DNA from: Gammaproteobacteria bacterium UBA7310
Lineage (GTDB): Bacteria > Pseudomonadota > Gammaproteobacteria > Pseudomonadales > Ketobacteraceae
Direction of reading: 5' to 3'
NCBI GenBank assembly: GCA_002471665.1
Contig: DKQK01000072.1
Location: 2,847-66,846 of the forward strand
Length of the DNA: 64,000 nucleotides
The notes below the pieces were generated by a model. It saw only the letters and a list, made by a program, of their open reading frames with translations, did no database searches and was not told the DNA's origin. Positions within the stretch are counted from its first letter, which is position 1; the number at the start of each line of letters is the position of its first letter. This document shows positions 42,610 to 51,527 of this stretch, piece after piece. The position numbers and the translations under genes are program-made.

Positions 42610-44664
42610 TTAGATGGTGGTACCCGGATTGAAGAAAAACTCCCCGGCCTCATGACCGGCGTAGCGGGCCGGTGCGTATTCCGGAACCTGCTGCACATTG
42701 AGGCTGCGGGCTTTGGTCTGCACCCGGCTCAGGACTTCACGATAAACCGAGTGGCCCTCGATGATGCCATCGCTTTTACGCAGGGTGTCCAGAAACGCGC
42801 GGGAAAACACTGAATGCCCGTCGCCACCACCGTCCAGCACCGGCGCCACACCGCCGGAGGTCAATACGGTACGGGCACGGGCCTGTGACATGGCCAGGAT
42901 CCATTCCTTTTGCAGATCGTCGGGCATGGATTCGTCCACCCGCGGCATGGCGGCTACGGACAGGGTACCGGCGTAGCAGGAATCCGCCACCACCATAACG
43001 TGCTTTGCCTTCAGCGTGTTAAGAATGTCTGAAATGGCGGCATTGGAAATCCAGTTGCGGGAGTTGCCCTGTTCTGCATCCACCGGCAACCAGAAACCCT
43101 TGTCTGTTTTGTCATCCAGCTCACCATGGCCGGCGTAGTAGATCAGCAGGTTGTCCTGATCGGTGAGTTGCTCCCGCAGCTCGTTCAGCGCCGCCAGAAT
43201 TTCGTAACGGGTGGCGTTTTTCAGAACGGTTGTCTTGAAGCCGAACTTTTCCTGCAGCACAGACGCAGTCTCGGTGGCATCATTGACGGCGGTTTTCAGC
43301 TTGGGGTAACTGCGGTAGTCATTATTGCCGATCACCAAGGCATGGTAGTTGCCCAGGTTGAGGCCGGATTTCACCGCCAGCGGTTGCGCCGTATCCGGCA
43401 CGGATGAGACAACAGCGCTTTGGTCCGGCACCACACTGAAATTGAACGCCACCCGATTGTTGTTAGTGTCGATGGCCTCCAGCTTCACGGTTTTCCGGTC
43501 GCCGTCAATGGGTACGTTCACCCAGAACAGATTGTATTCGTCGATGGTTTGCTCCCGGCCATTGACTTTGAAACTTTTCAGGCCATTGGGGGCTTTGATT
43601 TTACCGACAATTTCTTTTTGCCTGAGGGACGCTTTCACCGGAATGGTGGGCAGGCCCCGCATCAGCGTCATCGGGGGATCGATAATCTCAATGATGGGCA
43701 TGGTGTCGGCGCTGGCAATCAGGGTTTCCGACTGCAGGATGCTGGTGTTGGTGCTGGCAACCTGATTGCTGATCTGGTTCAACTGCTGGTTGGCGGCGGC
43801 CAACTGCTGTTGCTGATTGTCTACCGCCAGGCGGGCGTGGCTCAATTCCGATTTCAATTGCTTGATCAACGCCTGGCTTTGCTCGTGAATGGCTTTGGAT
43901 TCCTGGGCAAACAGGGCCAGTTCAGCATTTTTCTGTGTTTGCTCGGCAGCGGCCAGGGCCTGCTTACGTTGTGCCAGGTCTGCCTGCAGGTTGGCCAGCT
44001 GGCCTTCAGCCGCCGCCAGTTGCTGGGATTTGAAGGCCACTTCATCTTTCAGTCGAATCAGTTCTTTCTGGTCCACTGCCCGAACTTCCACGGTGGAGGC
44101 ATACAGCAGATCATCGCTCTGCAGGCCGGCGGCCTGACGGTACAGATTCAGGGCCATGGCCTTGTCCTGGGCCACGCCAAGGCCTTTTTCATACAGGTTG
44201 CCCAGATTGATGAGGGCGCGGGAAAAATTCTGCTTGGCGGCTTTTTCGTACCAAACGGAGGCGGCCTGGTAATCCGGTTTCAGGCCCAGGCCTTTCTCGT
44301 AAATCTCACCCACATAGGTTTGGGCCTCGGCGTCGCCGGACTGTGCCACCGGCAACCAGATCTTCAAGGCCGTGGCATAATCCGCCCGGTCGAAAGCCAC
44401 GTATTCGCCACCGCGAATCTCGCAGTCGGTGGCAGTGGTTTTGATGGGGCGTCGAGCGGTCAGGAAGGTGGTCTGGGTGCCCAGTTTTTTCACCTGGCCA
44501 GGCAGCAGGCAATCAATGATCAGGAGATCGTCGGCATTTTTGGTTTCAGCGGCCTGACCGTTACCGGGCTGATTGGGAGCGGTTGCACAGGCACTGAGTA
44601 TGACACTGAGAAAGCCAATGCAAAAACCGCTTGCAGTCAGCTGAAATCCTTTAGGAGCACGCAT
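42610..44664 (-). CDS. Caspase-like (peptidase C14) lipoprotein with Sel1 repeats
   Basis: A 684-aa exported protein. It has a lipoprotein-type start (LSACAT, Cys about 26), then Sel1/TPR-like repeats (about 90-190: GDAEAQTYVGEIYEKGLGLKPDYQAASV and similar). A long coiled coil (about 205-300) and a beta-rich linker lead to a caspase-hemoglobinase domain (about 430-670). The catalytic pair is His513 in YYAGHGE and Cys563 in ADSCYAG, the normal spacing. GAGGTGAAAA precedes the ATG. It is upstream of the Pro/Ala-rich protein in the same direction. Substrate and role are unknown. Confidence 0.82.
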   Translation of the reverse strand: MRAPKGFQLTASGFCIGFLSVILSACATAPNQPGNGQAAETKNADDLLIIDCLLPGQVKKLGTQTTFLTARRPIKTTATDCEIRGGEYVAFDRADYATALKIWLPVAQSGDAEAQTYVGEIYEKGLGLKPDYQAASVWYEKAAKQNFSRALINLGNLYEKGLGVAQDKAMALNLYRQAAGLQSDDLLYASTVEVRAVDQKELIRLKDEVAFKSQQLAAAEGQLANLQADLAQRKQALAAAEQTQKNAELALFAQESKAIHEQSQALIKQLKSELSHARLAVDNQQQQLAAANQQLNQISNQVASTNTSILQSETLIASADTMPIIEIIDPPMTLMRGLPTIPVKASLRQKEIVGKIKAPNGLKSFKVNGREQTIDEYNLFWVNVPIDGDRKTVKLEAIDTNNNRVAFNFSVVPDQSAVVSSVPDTAQPLAVKSGLNLGNYHALVIGNNDYRSYPKLKTAVNDATETASVLQEKFGFKTTVLKNATRYEILAALNELREQLTDQDNLLIYYAGHGELDDKTDKGFWLPVDAEQGNSRNWISNAAISDILNTLKAKHVMVVADSCYAGTLSVAAMPRVDESMPDDLQKEWILAMSQARARTVLTSGGVAPVLDGGGDGHSVFSRAFLDTLRKSDGIIEGHSVYREVLSRVQTKARSLNVQQVPEYAPARYAGHEAGEFFFNPGTTI

Positions 44665-44719
44665 TTTTCACCTCAAATGAATCCGTTATGAGAACAAGTA
44701 TACCCTCAGGGGCGGAACT

Positions 44720-45556
44720 CTACCTCGTTACTTTGTCACATCGTTGAGTCTTAATAGTTGGTTCTAAATTGATCAGTGTCCACCAGGGGGGCCATCCTGT
44801 GCGATGATCGGCACCACTGACCTGCTGAAAGTGTGAACCCGGTTGAGTTTCGGCGTATTCCCGAATCCAGTGGCAGTGAATTTCCCGGTCCCGGGCTCCT
44901 GCCAGGTGATACTGTCGGATGTCGGCGGGCAGGGGGGGCAGCCGGCCGGGGTCCAGCGACAGGGTCAGGGGGCTGTAGTGGTGATAAGCAGTCCATTTGC
45001 CCACCTGAAGGTTGCCTGCCAGGGTCACCACCTGATCCACCTGCGGGAGCCGTGGGGCCAGCAGCACGGCGAGAGTACCACCGCCACTGTGACCGATGAG
45101 GGTGACCGGAGTGTCGGTACCCAGGGCTTTTTCAAGGGCGGCGGCCATACTGGCGACGGTGGCTTCACTGTATCGGGCCAGAGTCCAGTTGAGGGGGCTG
45201 CATCGAGGGTCGCTGGTGTGAAAGTAGCATGGCCGCCCCAGGTACAGTGCCGGTTGCGGGTCCAGGGCCATCATGGGTAACAGTAATGGGGTGCGGGGGG
45301 TGGGGTCCAGGCTGGGGGTGCCGGCGGCGGTCACCGCCCGGCCATCGCCTTCAATGTACACGTGCCAGCGTTCAGGGGGGCGTTCCGGGCCGGACGGTTG
45401 ATGGCGGTAGATTCGGTGCCGGTAGATTGTGCCCTCAATAATTGATGTCTTGAGGCCGGCGTTGTCGGCCATGTCCTGATAGCGCGTACAGCCGGTGCAG
45501 GCCATCAGTAAAAAGCCCAGGGTGATCAATTTTTCTGCAGTTTTTATCCGGTGCAT
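44720..45556 (-). CDS. Alpha/beta hydrolase lipoprotein
   Basis: A 278-aa secreted hydrolase. N-terminal hydrophobic signal with lipobox-like CTGC or LMAC (about 17-22), then an alpha/beta hydrolase fold: HVYIEGDGR (oxyanion side) and the nucleophile elbow GHSGGGT (Ser about 157). An acidic residue and the final His follow in IHCHWI and GADHRTGW. It probably acts on an ester or amide at the outer membrane. It is 55 bp upstream of the caspase-like gene start on the same strand and divergent from tagF. Confidence 0.72.
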   Translation of the reverse strand: MHRIKTAEKLITLGFLLMACTGCTRYQDMADNAGLKTSIIEGTIYRHRIYRHQPSGPERPPERWHVYIEGDGRAVTAAGTPSLDPTPRTPLLLPMMALDPQPALYLGRPCYFHTSDPRCSPLNWTLARYSEATVASMAAALEKALGTDTPVTLIGHSGGGTLAVLLAPRLPQVDQVVTLAGNLQVGKWTAYHHYSPLTLSLDPGRLPPLPADIRQYHLAGARDREIHCHWIREYAETQPGSHFQQVSGADHRTGWPPWWTLINLEPTIKTQRCDKVTR

Positions 45557-45605
45557 GTCTATCTAGTGTCTGTCGGCCGGTGTTGCAAGCGAGGAACGGT
45601 ATTCC

Positions 45606-46376
45606 ATGAATGAAGCGAGTGCAGTGGGTCTGCATGGTAAGTTGCCACAACAGCGGGATTTTGTAACCCGTAATCTGCCGCTGGCATTCTGTGTCGGTTG
45701 GGATGAGTGGATGCAACGCAGTTTGCTGGCGTCCCAGGAGGCATTGGGCAATGGCTGGCTGGAGGTGTATCTGACCAGCCCGGTATGGCGCTTTGTGTTG
45801 AGTCAGGGCATTTTGGATCAGCGGGTTTGGGCTGGTGTGATGGTGCCCAGTGTGGATAAGGTGGGGCGCTATTATCCCCTGGTATTGGCACAGCCATTGG
45901 CGGCGGATACGCTGCCAACCGCACCATTGCTGGAGGCGGCGGACTGGTTTGACGCCCTGGAGGCCTTTGCCGTGGAGGCACTGCAGGCGGGCCATTCGTT
46001 TACCGAGATCGAGCATCGGCTGCAGCAACTGCGGCCTTTAGAGTGTCATCATCGCGCTGCGGGTAAGTGGGAACCGGGTCGGCCGCTGGCCTTGTTTATA
46101 CCGCCGCAACAGAGCCCGGGGCAGGGATATCCTTATCTGTTGCACGAATTGCTGCAACAACGCTTGTCGGCCTATAGCCTGTGGAGCAGTGCCGGTTCGG
46201 AACGCGTTGCCCCGGCCCATCTGATTAGTGGTTATCTGCCGGCTGCACAGTGCTACACTTCTTTATTAACGGGGGGCTGGGCACAGTGCGGGTGGAGCAC
46301 ACCATTGAATGCGATCACACCATTGGCCTTTTTCAGCAACAACTGTAACAATACACACGAAATTCAGAATGAGTAA
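45606..46376 (+). CDS. tagF: Type VI secretion-associated protein TagF
   Basis: A 256-aa protein of the TagF (BMA_A0400) family. The start GLHGKLPQQRDFVTRNLP and the segment WLEVYLTSPVWRFVLSQGI are typical. In Pseudomonas aeruginosa TagF blocks Type VI secretion post-translationally, acting alongside the PpkA/PppA kinase-phosphatase pair. Here it lies 8 nt upstream of the phosphatase. In some species TagF and PppA are fused; here they are separate. Confidence 0.9.
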   Translation: MNEASAVGLHGKLPQQRDFVTRNLPLAFCVGWDEWMQRSLLASQEALGNGWLEVYLTSPVWRFVLSQGILDQRVWAGVMVPSVDKVGRYYPLVLAQPLAADTLPTAPLLEAADWFDALEAFAVEALQAGHSFTEIEHRLQQLRPLECHHRAAGKWEPGRPLALFIPPQQSPGQGYPYLLHELLQQRLSAYSLWSSAGSERVAPAHLISGYLPAAQCYTSLLTGGWAQCGWSTPLNAITPLAFFSNNCNNTHEIQNE

Positions 46377-46384
46377 GAAACTGC

Positions 46385-47107
46385 ATGGCGCAGACCCATT
46401 GGCTAAGTAGCGCAGCAACTCACTGCGGCGCCGTTCGAAACATGAATGAGGATGCATTCCTCAACCGCAACAACGAGGGATTGTGGGTAGTGGCCGACGG
46501 CATGGGAGGGCATGAGGCCGGTGAAGTCGCCAGTGAGATGATCACTGCTTCCCTCGGGCGCCTGGATGTGAATCAGCCGTTATCCGATGTGGTGGACACC
46601 ATTGAAGATACCCTGCTGGAAGTGCATCATAAAATCCGTACCTATTCCCGCACCCACTGCGAGGGGCGCACCATGGGCAGCACCGTGGTGTCGTTCTTTG
46701 TGCGTGAGAATGTCGGTGTGTGTTTGTGGGCTGGGGATTCCCGTCTTTATCGATATCGTAATCAAACCCTGGAGCAGGTGTCAGATGATCACAGCCAGGT
46801 GAATGAAATGCTGTCCAGGGGCATGATTTCAGAGCAGGAGGCGCAGAATCATCCGGCGTCCAATGTCATCACCCGGGCGGTGGGTGCAAGTGAAACCCTG
46901 TACATTGATGTTACGCTGGTTGAGTTGCAGAGTAATGACATCTATCTTCTGTGTAGTGACGGGCTCTATGGGGCGATTGACGAAACTGAAATTGCCGGGC
47001 TGCTGAGCGGGGGCGATGTGGAGGCGGCAACGCACCTGCTGATTGATCGGTCCCTGCAAGCCGGGGCTCGCGACAACGTCACGGTGATCGCGGTGAAAGT
47101 ACAATGA
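46385..47107 (+). CDS. pppA: PP2C-family Ser/Thr phosphatase (PppA-like)
   Basis: A 240-aa metal-dependent phosphatase. Motifs: NEDAFL, VADGMGGHEAGEVAS (metal Asp), GDSRLYRYR, SDGLYG and GARDNVTVI. These are the standard PP2C/Stp motifs. It would remove phosphate put on by the PpkA-type kinase encoded at 40180. It overlaps the next gene by 4 nt (ATGA). Confidence 0.9.
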   Translation: MAQTHWLSSAATHCGAVRNMNEDAFLNRNNEGLWVVADGMGGHEAGEVASEMITASLGRLDVNQPLSDVVDTIEDTLLEVHHKIRTYSRTHCEGRTMGSTVVSFFVRENVGVCLWAGDSRLYRYRNQTLEQVSDDHSQVNEMLSRGMISEQEAQNHPASNVITRAVGASETLYIDVTLVELQSNDIYLLCSDGLYGAIDETEIAGLLSGGDVEAATHLLIDRSLQAGARDNVTVIAVKVQ

Positions 47108-47397
47108 TGACCCCGCAAAAAGAAAAAGAGCTGGCGCCGCAGATGCGTCTCATTGCACGCCAGTATTGCGATGGCGCGTTCAATAAAATTGAATACCGCC
47201 GCCGCCGCCGGGAGCTCCTCCAGCAATGTGTCGAGCAGGATCTGGAGCCGGTGGCGGCTACCGATGAGCCGGTGGAGGAATTGCGGCAACCAGCGGCGGT
47301 AAACGTGATCCGCCGGGATTGGATGCCTTATCTGATGGTAGGCGTGACCGTGGTGGTGCTGGGGGTCATGGGGTTCTTACTGATTTCAATGATATGA
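47104..47397 (+). CDS. Small membrane protein, co-transcribed with phosphatase
   Basis: A 97-aa protein: a charged helical cytosolic part (EKELAPQMRLIARQYCDGAFNKIEYRRRRREL) and one C-terminal membrane helix (YLMVGVTVVVLGVMGFLLISM). It overlaps the phosphatase by ATGA, so translation is coupled. I do not recognise the family; it may tether or modulate the phosphatase. Confidence 0.72.
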   Translation: MMTPQKEKELAPQMRLIARQYCDGAFNKIEYRRRRRELLQQCVEQDLEPVAATDEPVEELRQPAAVNVIRRDWMPYLMVGVTVVVLGVMGFLLISMI

Positions 47398-47928
47398 GTG
47401 CGCGTCATGGATGACCGAATTCAAGTCTGGGTAGGGGATATCACTACTCTGAAAGTGGATGCCATTGTTAATGCCGCCAACCGCGAACTGGCCGGTGGTG
47501 GTGGCGTGGATGGCGCCATACATCGCGCCGCCGGTGTGCAGCAGTTGCAGGCGGCCTGTCGCCGAATCGGAGGCTGTGCCACCGGGCAGGCGGTGATGAC
47601 ACCGGCGTTTAATCTGGGTGCCAGGGCCATCATCCATACGGTGGGGCCGGTCTGGCAGGGGGGCGACCAGGATGAAGCCAATCTGCTGCGATCCTGTTAC
47701 TCGGAAGCCATGACCCTGGCAGTGCGGGAAGGGTTTCGTACCATTGCGTTTCCGGCCATCAGTTGCGGTGTCTATGGCTACCCGAAAGCCCAGGCAGTGG
47801 CGGTGGCGGTGGACGAAGTCGAGCGCTGTCTGGAATCCTACCTGATGTTCAAACGGGTGGTGTTTGCCTGTTTTGATCAATCCATGGCGGACTTATACCG
47901 GGCGTGCCTGCAGAATCAGGCTACCTGA
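47398..47928 (+). CDS. Macro domain protein (O-acetyl-ADP-ribose deacetylase-like)
   Basis: A 176-aa macro domain. VDAIVNAANRELAGGGGVDGAIHRAAG, then GGCATGQAVMTPAFNL, HTVGPVW and FPAISCGVYGYPKA, match YmdB/MacroD-type hydrolases that cleave ADP-ribose from proteins or O-acetyl-ADP-ribose. The frame begins with GTG directly after the upstream stop; an ATG at 47407 is also possible. Its end overlaps the convergent next gene by 13 nt. Confidence 0.85.
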   Translation: MRVMDDRIQVWVGDITTLKVDAIVNAANRELAGGGGVDGAIHRAAGVQQLQAACRRIGGCATGQAVMTPAFNLGARAIIHTVGPVWQGGDQDEANLLRSCYSEAMTLAVREGFRTIAFPAISCGVYGYPKAQAVAVAVDEVERCLESYLMFKRVVFACFDQSMADLYRACLQNQAT

Positions 47929-48371
47929 AACTGTTCCCGATGCAGCCGCAGATATTGCTGGCCCCACAGTTTGATGGGGCGCCGTACCGGATAGTGGTCA
48001 AAGTTCAGTGGCTTGCTTTTCGGGTGCTCGCGCACTTCAAGGCACCATAACCCTTCAGGAAAAAACGTAAACTCCAGGCGCTCACCGTATTGGTGTTGCG
48101 GTTGATAGATCCCGGGTGTATAGGGTTGTGACAAGTCCATTTCGTCCAGCACATTGAGTTCCAGATCCAGCAGATAGATATGCAGCACTTCATCGAAGGG
48201 GTTGTCGTCACTGGTGATCAGCACATAACGCTGGCCCGAGGCATATTGATCCATCAATTCCCGCCCCTTGAGGTGGCGCCCGGTGGGGTGGCCCTGCAAC
48301 AGCAGTTGGATATGGGGCTGGTTGTCCAGCCGGTAATGGCTGATAGCGGAGAAAAGGTTGACCTTTTTCAT
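47916..48371 (-). CDS. Conserved hypothetical soluble protein
   Basis: A 151-aa soluble protein with no signal peptide or membrane segment, rich in Leu, Gln and aromatic residues (AISHYRLDNQPHIQLLL, RYVLITSDDNPFDEV, RRPIKLWGQQYLRLH). I do not recognise it. AGGTG precedes the ATG at 48371. It is convergent with the macro domain gene. Confidence 0.55.
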   Translation of the reverse strand: MKKVNLFSAISHYRLDNQPHIQLLLQGHPTGRHLKGRELMDQYASGQRYVLITSDDNPFDEVLHIYLLDLELNVLDEMDLSQPYTPGIYQPQHQYGERLEFTFFPEGLWCLEVREHPKSKPLNFDHYPVRRPIKLWGQQYLRLHREQFQVA

Positions 48372-48826
48372 AGACACCTGACGCTAGTGTGATTGTATTG
48401 GGGCAGATACAGGATTAGTGTAAGGGGGCCACACTCGATCAGAAATGGCACAGTGAGGTTTTCGAAACCGTAAAATTGCCAAAATCCTTGAGGATCAATA
48501 ACACCCATGGAAAAAGAGCACCGAATCCCGGTAGAAGTGAAGCGATTTGTTGGCGCCATGCTGGGCATTATCCTGTTGATTGCCCTGGCTGCTTTAGCGG
48601 TGGACCTGATGTACGGCCAGGGGTAACAACAGAGGGCGCCGCCAGCCCTGAGGGGCGCACGTTACTCAGCGCCGATTCTCCGACCTTCGGCATTGGCAAT
48701 CGTGGTGGGGGGAACTATGCTTCAGTAAAGCAGTGAGGTTGGCCGGGCTGGTGTGCCGGTCAGGTCGATGTTGGCGGTAAGTTACGGTGGAAGGATTTCA
48801 CCGGCACGATCGATTCGAGGGATTGG
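48372..48826. other. 455-bp gap with a doubtful small gene
   Basis: No strong promoter or hairpin stands out. The only open frame I would consider is the 39-residue one listed next. The GC-rich part at 48627-48740 has overlapping out-of-frame stretches without SD. Confidence 0.5.
48507..48626 (+). CDS. Possible 39-residue membrane protein
   Basis: EKEHRIPVEVKRFVG followed by the single hydrophobic segment MLGIILLIALAALAVDLMY. The charged-then-membrane layout is like real small bacterial membrane proteins. A GAGG lies 13 nt before the ATG, which is far, so this is uncertain. Confidence 0.35.
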   Translation: MEKEHRIPVEVKRFVGAMLGIILLIALAALAVDLMYGQG

Positions 48827-50941
48827 ATGCGTATCCTCTGTGTGGAAGGAAACAAAACCTTTCGATCTATCCTGGAACAGCAACTGGTCATGGAAGGTTT
48901 GCATTGTCACTGCCTCTCCAATGGTGGGGAAGGGCTGGATGCTGCGCGCCAATTGTTGTTCGATTTTGTCTGCGTATCCCTGTTTCCGGATGATATGCAA
49001 GCCACCCATTTCATTCAGCAACTGCGTAAAATCCCCGGTTACCAGCATACCCCCATCGTGTTGTTTACCTCGGAATACGACGAGAAGTCCCTTACCGAAG
49101 TGCTGAAAGCCGGTGCAACCGAAGTCTTTCACCGCCATGCGGTGGAAGAGCTGGTGACTTTTATCCGGCGTTATAACAGCCGCTATGAACCCCTCAACGG
49201 CAGCGTGTTGTACGTAGAAGATTCCCTGGTTCAGCAACAGACCGTGTCCCACATACTGGGTTCGGTGGGGCTGGATGTGCTCTGTGTTGCCAGTGCCGAG
49301 GAGGGCTGGGAGCGGTTTCAGCAGAACACTTACGATCTGCTGATTGTGGATGTGGTCCTGACCGGCGACATGAGTGGCATCAGGCTGGTGAACAATGTGC
49401 GCCGTCAGTGCGGTGATCACGGTGATGTTCCCATTTTGGCGGTAAGCGCCTATGACGAGCCTTCCCGGCGCATCGAGTTACTGAACCGGGGTGCCAACGA
49501 CTATGTTTGCAAGCCGGTTCTGCAGGATGAATTGATCGCCCGGGTGCGGGGATTGATCGGTCAAAAACGGCTTTTGGAACAGGTGCGCTCGGAGCAGGCC
49601 CAGACCCTGCACCGCTTTGAATTTCTCGACAGCGCCACCGAACTGCCCAACCGCAAGATGCTGCTGCAGATTCTGGAGCAGGAAATGGCCCGGGCGGTAA
49701 AGCACAAGTACTTCAGTGCGCTGTTGTATGTGGACCTGGACAGCTTCAGGGCCATCAACGACACCATGGGTTATCAAGTGGGCGATGCACTGTTACGCAA
49801 GGTGGCCCAGCGCCTTGCCCGCATCAAACGCCGTGAAGACAGCCTGGCCTCGCTGGGTGGGGATGATTATGCCCTGGTGTTGTCAGAAATATCGGACGAT
49901 GGCCAGTTGGCGGCTGACTATTGCCGGGGCGTTGCGGATCAGATTCAGAGAGCGGTGGCGCGCCCCTTTGAGATTGACGGTAAGCTGGTGCATACCGAAG
50001 TGACGGTGGGCATGGTGTTGTTTCCTGTGCATCAGACCAGCAGCCTGGAAGTGTTGCGTCAGGGCGAAAGCGCATTTGAACAGGCCCGCTACCAGTCCGC
50101 CAACCGGGTTTCCTTTTTCTCCAGCGAAATGCAGAAGCAGGCGGAAAAGCGCTTTACGCTGCAAACGGCCCTGCGCCATGCCCTGCGTCACCACCAGCTG
50201 GATGTGTACTATCAGCCTATTTTTGGCCCCGGCAAGCAGCTTCTGAGCCTGGAAGCCCTTTCCCGCTGGTGCCATAACGGTGAAATGGTGCCCCCTGACC
50301 TGTTCATCAATGTGGCCGAAGAGTGTGGCCTTATACACGAACTGGGGGATTGGGTGATGGGCACGGTGGCGGGACACGTGCATCACTGGCAGCAGTTGGG
50401 GTTGCCGGAGTCGTTTGAAGGCGTGGCCATCAACATCAGCCCCTATCAGTTGCTGCGGGAACGTTTTTCTCTGCATATGTTGAAGCGCATTGAAGAGCTG
50501 GGCTTGCGCAGCAATATGCTGAAAATAGAAATCACCGAGAACGCATTGATTGCCAATGTGGAGCGGACCAGCAAGCAGTTGGAGCGGCTGCGGGGGCGGG
50601 GTGTTCATGTGGCGCTGGATGATTTCGGCATCGGCTATTCGTCCCTGTCCTATTTGCAGGGGTTACCGGTGGACCAGCTTAAAATTGATCGCAGTTTCGT
50701 CTGGAATATGCATGACAACGCAGCGGCCCTGGCCATCGTGCAAACCATTATCAGTATGGGCAAAGCGCTCTCCATGCAGGTGGTGGCGGAGGGGGTGGAA
50801 ACCCGTGAACAGATGGAGCGCCTGGTGGCAATGGGCTGTCATGGCTTACAGGGCTTCTTTCTGCAAACCCCCATGACACTGGCTGCCACCGAGCAGTTTC
50901 TGCAGGCTCGACAGCTTCCCATTGCCAGGCCCAGGGCCTGA
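48827..50941 (+). CDS. REC-REC-GGDEF-EAL signalling protein
   Basis: A 704-aa cytosolic regulator. First REC-like domain (1-120) has lost the phospho-acceptor Asp (FDFVCVSLF), so it is probably not phosphorylated. The second (about 125-245) is normal (LYVEDS, LLIVDVVLT, KPV). The GGDEF domain (about 270-430) reads GGDDY (about 343), likely inactive. The EAL domain (about 440-690) has EAL (475), ITEN, DDFGIGYSSL, KIDRS and AEGVET, all intact, so it should cleave cyclic-di-GMP. It probably lowers c-di-GMP under control of an unseen histidine kinase. Confidence 0.9.
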   Translation: MRILCVEGNKTFRSILEQQLVMEGLHCHCLSNGGEGLDAARQLLFDFVCVSLFPDDMQATHFIQQLRKIPGYQHTPIVLFTSEYDEKSLTEVLKAGATEVFHRHAVEELVTFIRRYNSRYEPLNGSVLYVEDSLVQQQTVSHILGSVGLDVLCVASAEEGWERFQQNTYDLLIVDVVLTGDMSGIRLVNNVRRQCGDHGDVPILAVSAYDEPSRRIELLNRGANDYVCKPVLQDELIARVRGLIGQKRLLEQVRSEQAQTLHRFEFLDSATELPNRKMLLQILEQEMARAVKHKYFSALLYVDLDSFRAINDTMGYQVGDALLRKVAQRLARIKRREDSLASLGGDDYALVLSEISDDGQLAADYCRGVADQIQRAVARPFEIDGKLVHTEVTVGMVLFPVHQTSSLEVLRQGESAFEQARYQSANRVSFFSSEMQKQAEKRFTLQTALRHALRHHQLDVYYQPIFGPGKQLLSLEALSRWCHNGEMVPPDLFINVAEECGLIHELGDWVMGTVAGHVHHWQQLGLPESFEGVAINISPYQLLRERFSLHMLKRIEELGLRSNMLKIEITENALIANVERTSKQLERLRGRGVHVALDDFGIGYSSLSYLQGLPVDQLKIDRSFVWNMHDNAAALAIVQTIISMGKALSMQVVAEGVETREQMERLVAMGCHGLQGFFLQTPMTLAATEQFLQARQLPIARPRA

Positions 50942-50995
50942 GCTCCGTGGTATAATTCGCCCCTCAACCCATAAAATCAGTCAGGTAATTGAATC

Positions 50996-51487
50996 ATGAT
51001 GTGGTTATTTGCCGCCCTCAGCGGGGTGGTTGTAGTGCTCGCCGCGGTGGCGGCGGGGCTGTGGTGGAAGGTGTGGCGCATCAATCGGCAGCAACAGCAG
51101 ATGCGCCAGGAGCTGGAGCAGCAGCGTGCCCGCCATGAGCAAAACCGTCTTGATCATATTCATGAAAGCCTGAATGTGATCGCCTCGGCGGTATTGGACA
51201 GCCAGTGCCCGATCACCGAGGGCTGCATACGCATGGCCGTATTGCTGGATAATCTGCCCCTGGACTGTGATACCAAGCACCGCTTTTCGGTTGTCTTCGA
51301 GATCTACAACGCCACCCGGCACATTCCCACCCACAGCAGTTGGCAAGCACTGGACCGCAAGCAACAGCGCCGCCACGAGCAGGAAATGTGGGCCTTGGAA
51401 AAGGAACACAACGAGGCGGTGATGGAACTGATGTCTTACGTTAAGGTCAATCCATTTGGTAAAGGCGTGGGAGCCTCCATCAATTAA
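50996..51487 (+). CDS. DUF2489-type membrane protein
   Basis: A 163-aa protein with one N-terminal membrane helix (about 4-24) and a cytosolic helical domain (IHESLNVIASAVLDSQCPITEGCIRMAVLLD) typical of DUF2489. Function unknown. The following lipoprotein gene starts 40 nt later on the same strand. Confidence 0.75.
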   Translation: MMWLFAALSGVVVVLAAVAAGLWWKVWRINRQQQQMRQELEQQRARHEQNRLDHIHESLNVIASAVLDSQCPITEGCIRMAVLLDNLPLDCDTKHRFSVVFEIYNATRHIPTHSSWQALDRKQQRRHEQEMWALEKEHNEAVMELMSYVKVNPFGKGVGASIN

Positions 51488-51527
51488 CACTCCATCCCGG
51501 CGCAGGGGTGAACAAGGTAGTCATTCG

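Noticed and set aside
41447..47397. A full Type VI secretion locus or an anti-phage defence island
   Set aside because: No tss, hcp, vgrG, nuclease or toxin-antitoxin gene is present; only the regulatory genes are seen, so a defence role is not supported.
48476..48736. An 86-codon frame in the gap before the GGDEF-EAL gene
   Set aside because: No SD, Pro/Gly/Cys-rich content of a random GC frame, and it overlaps the better 39-residue candidate.
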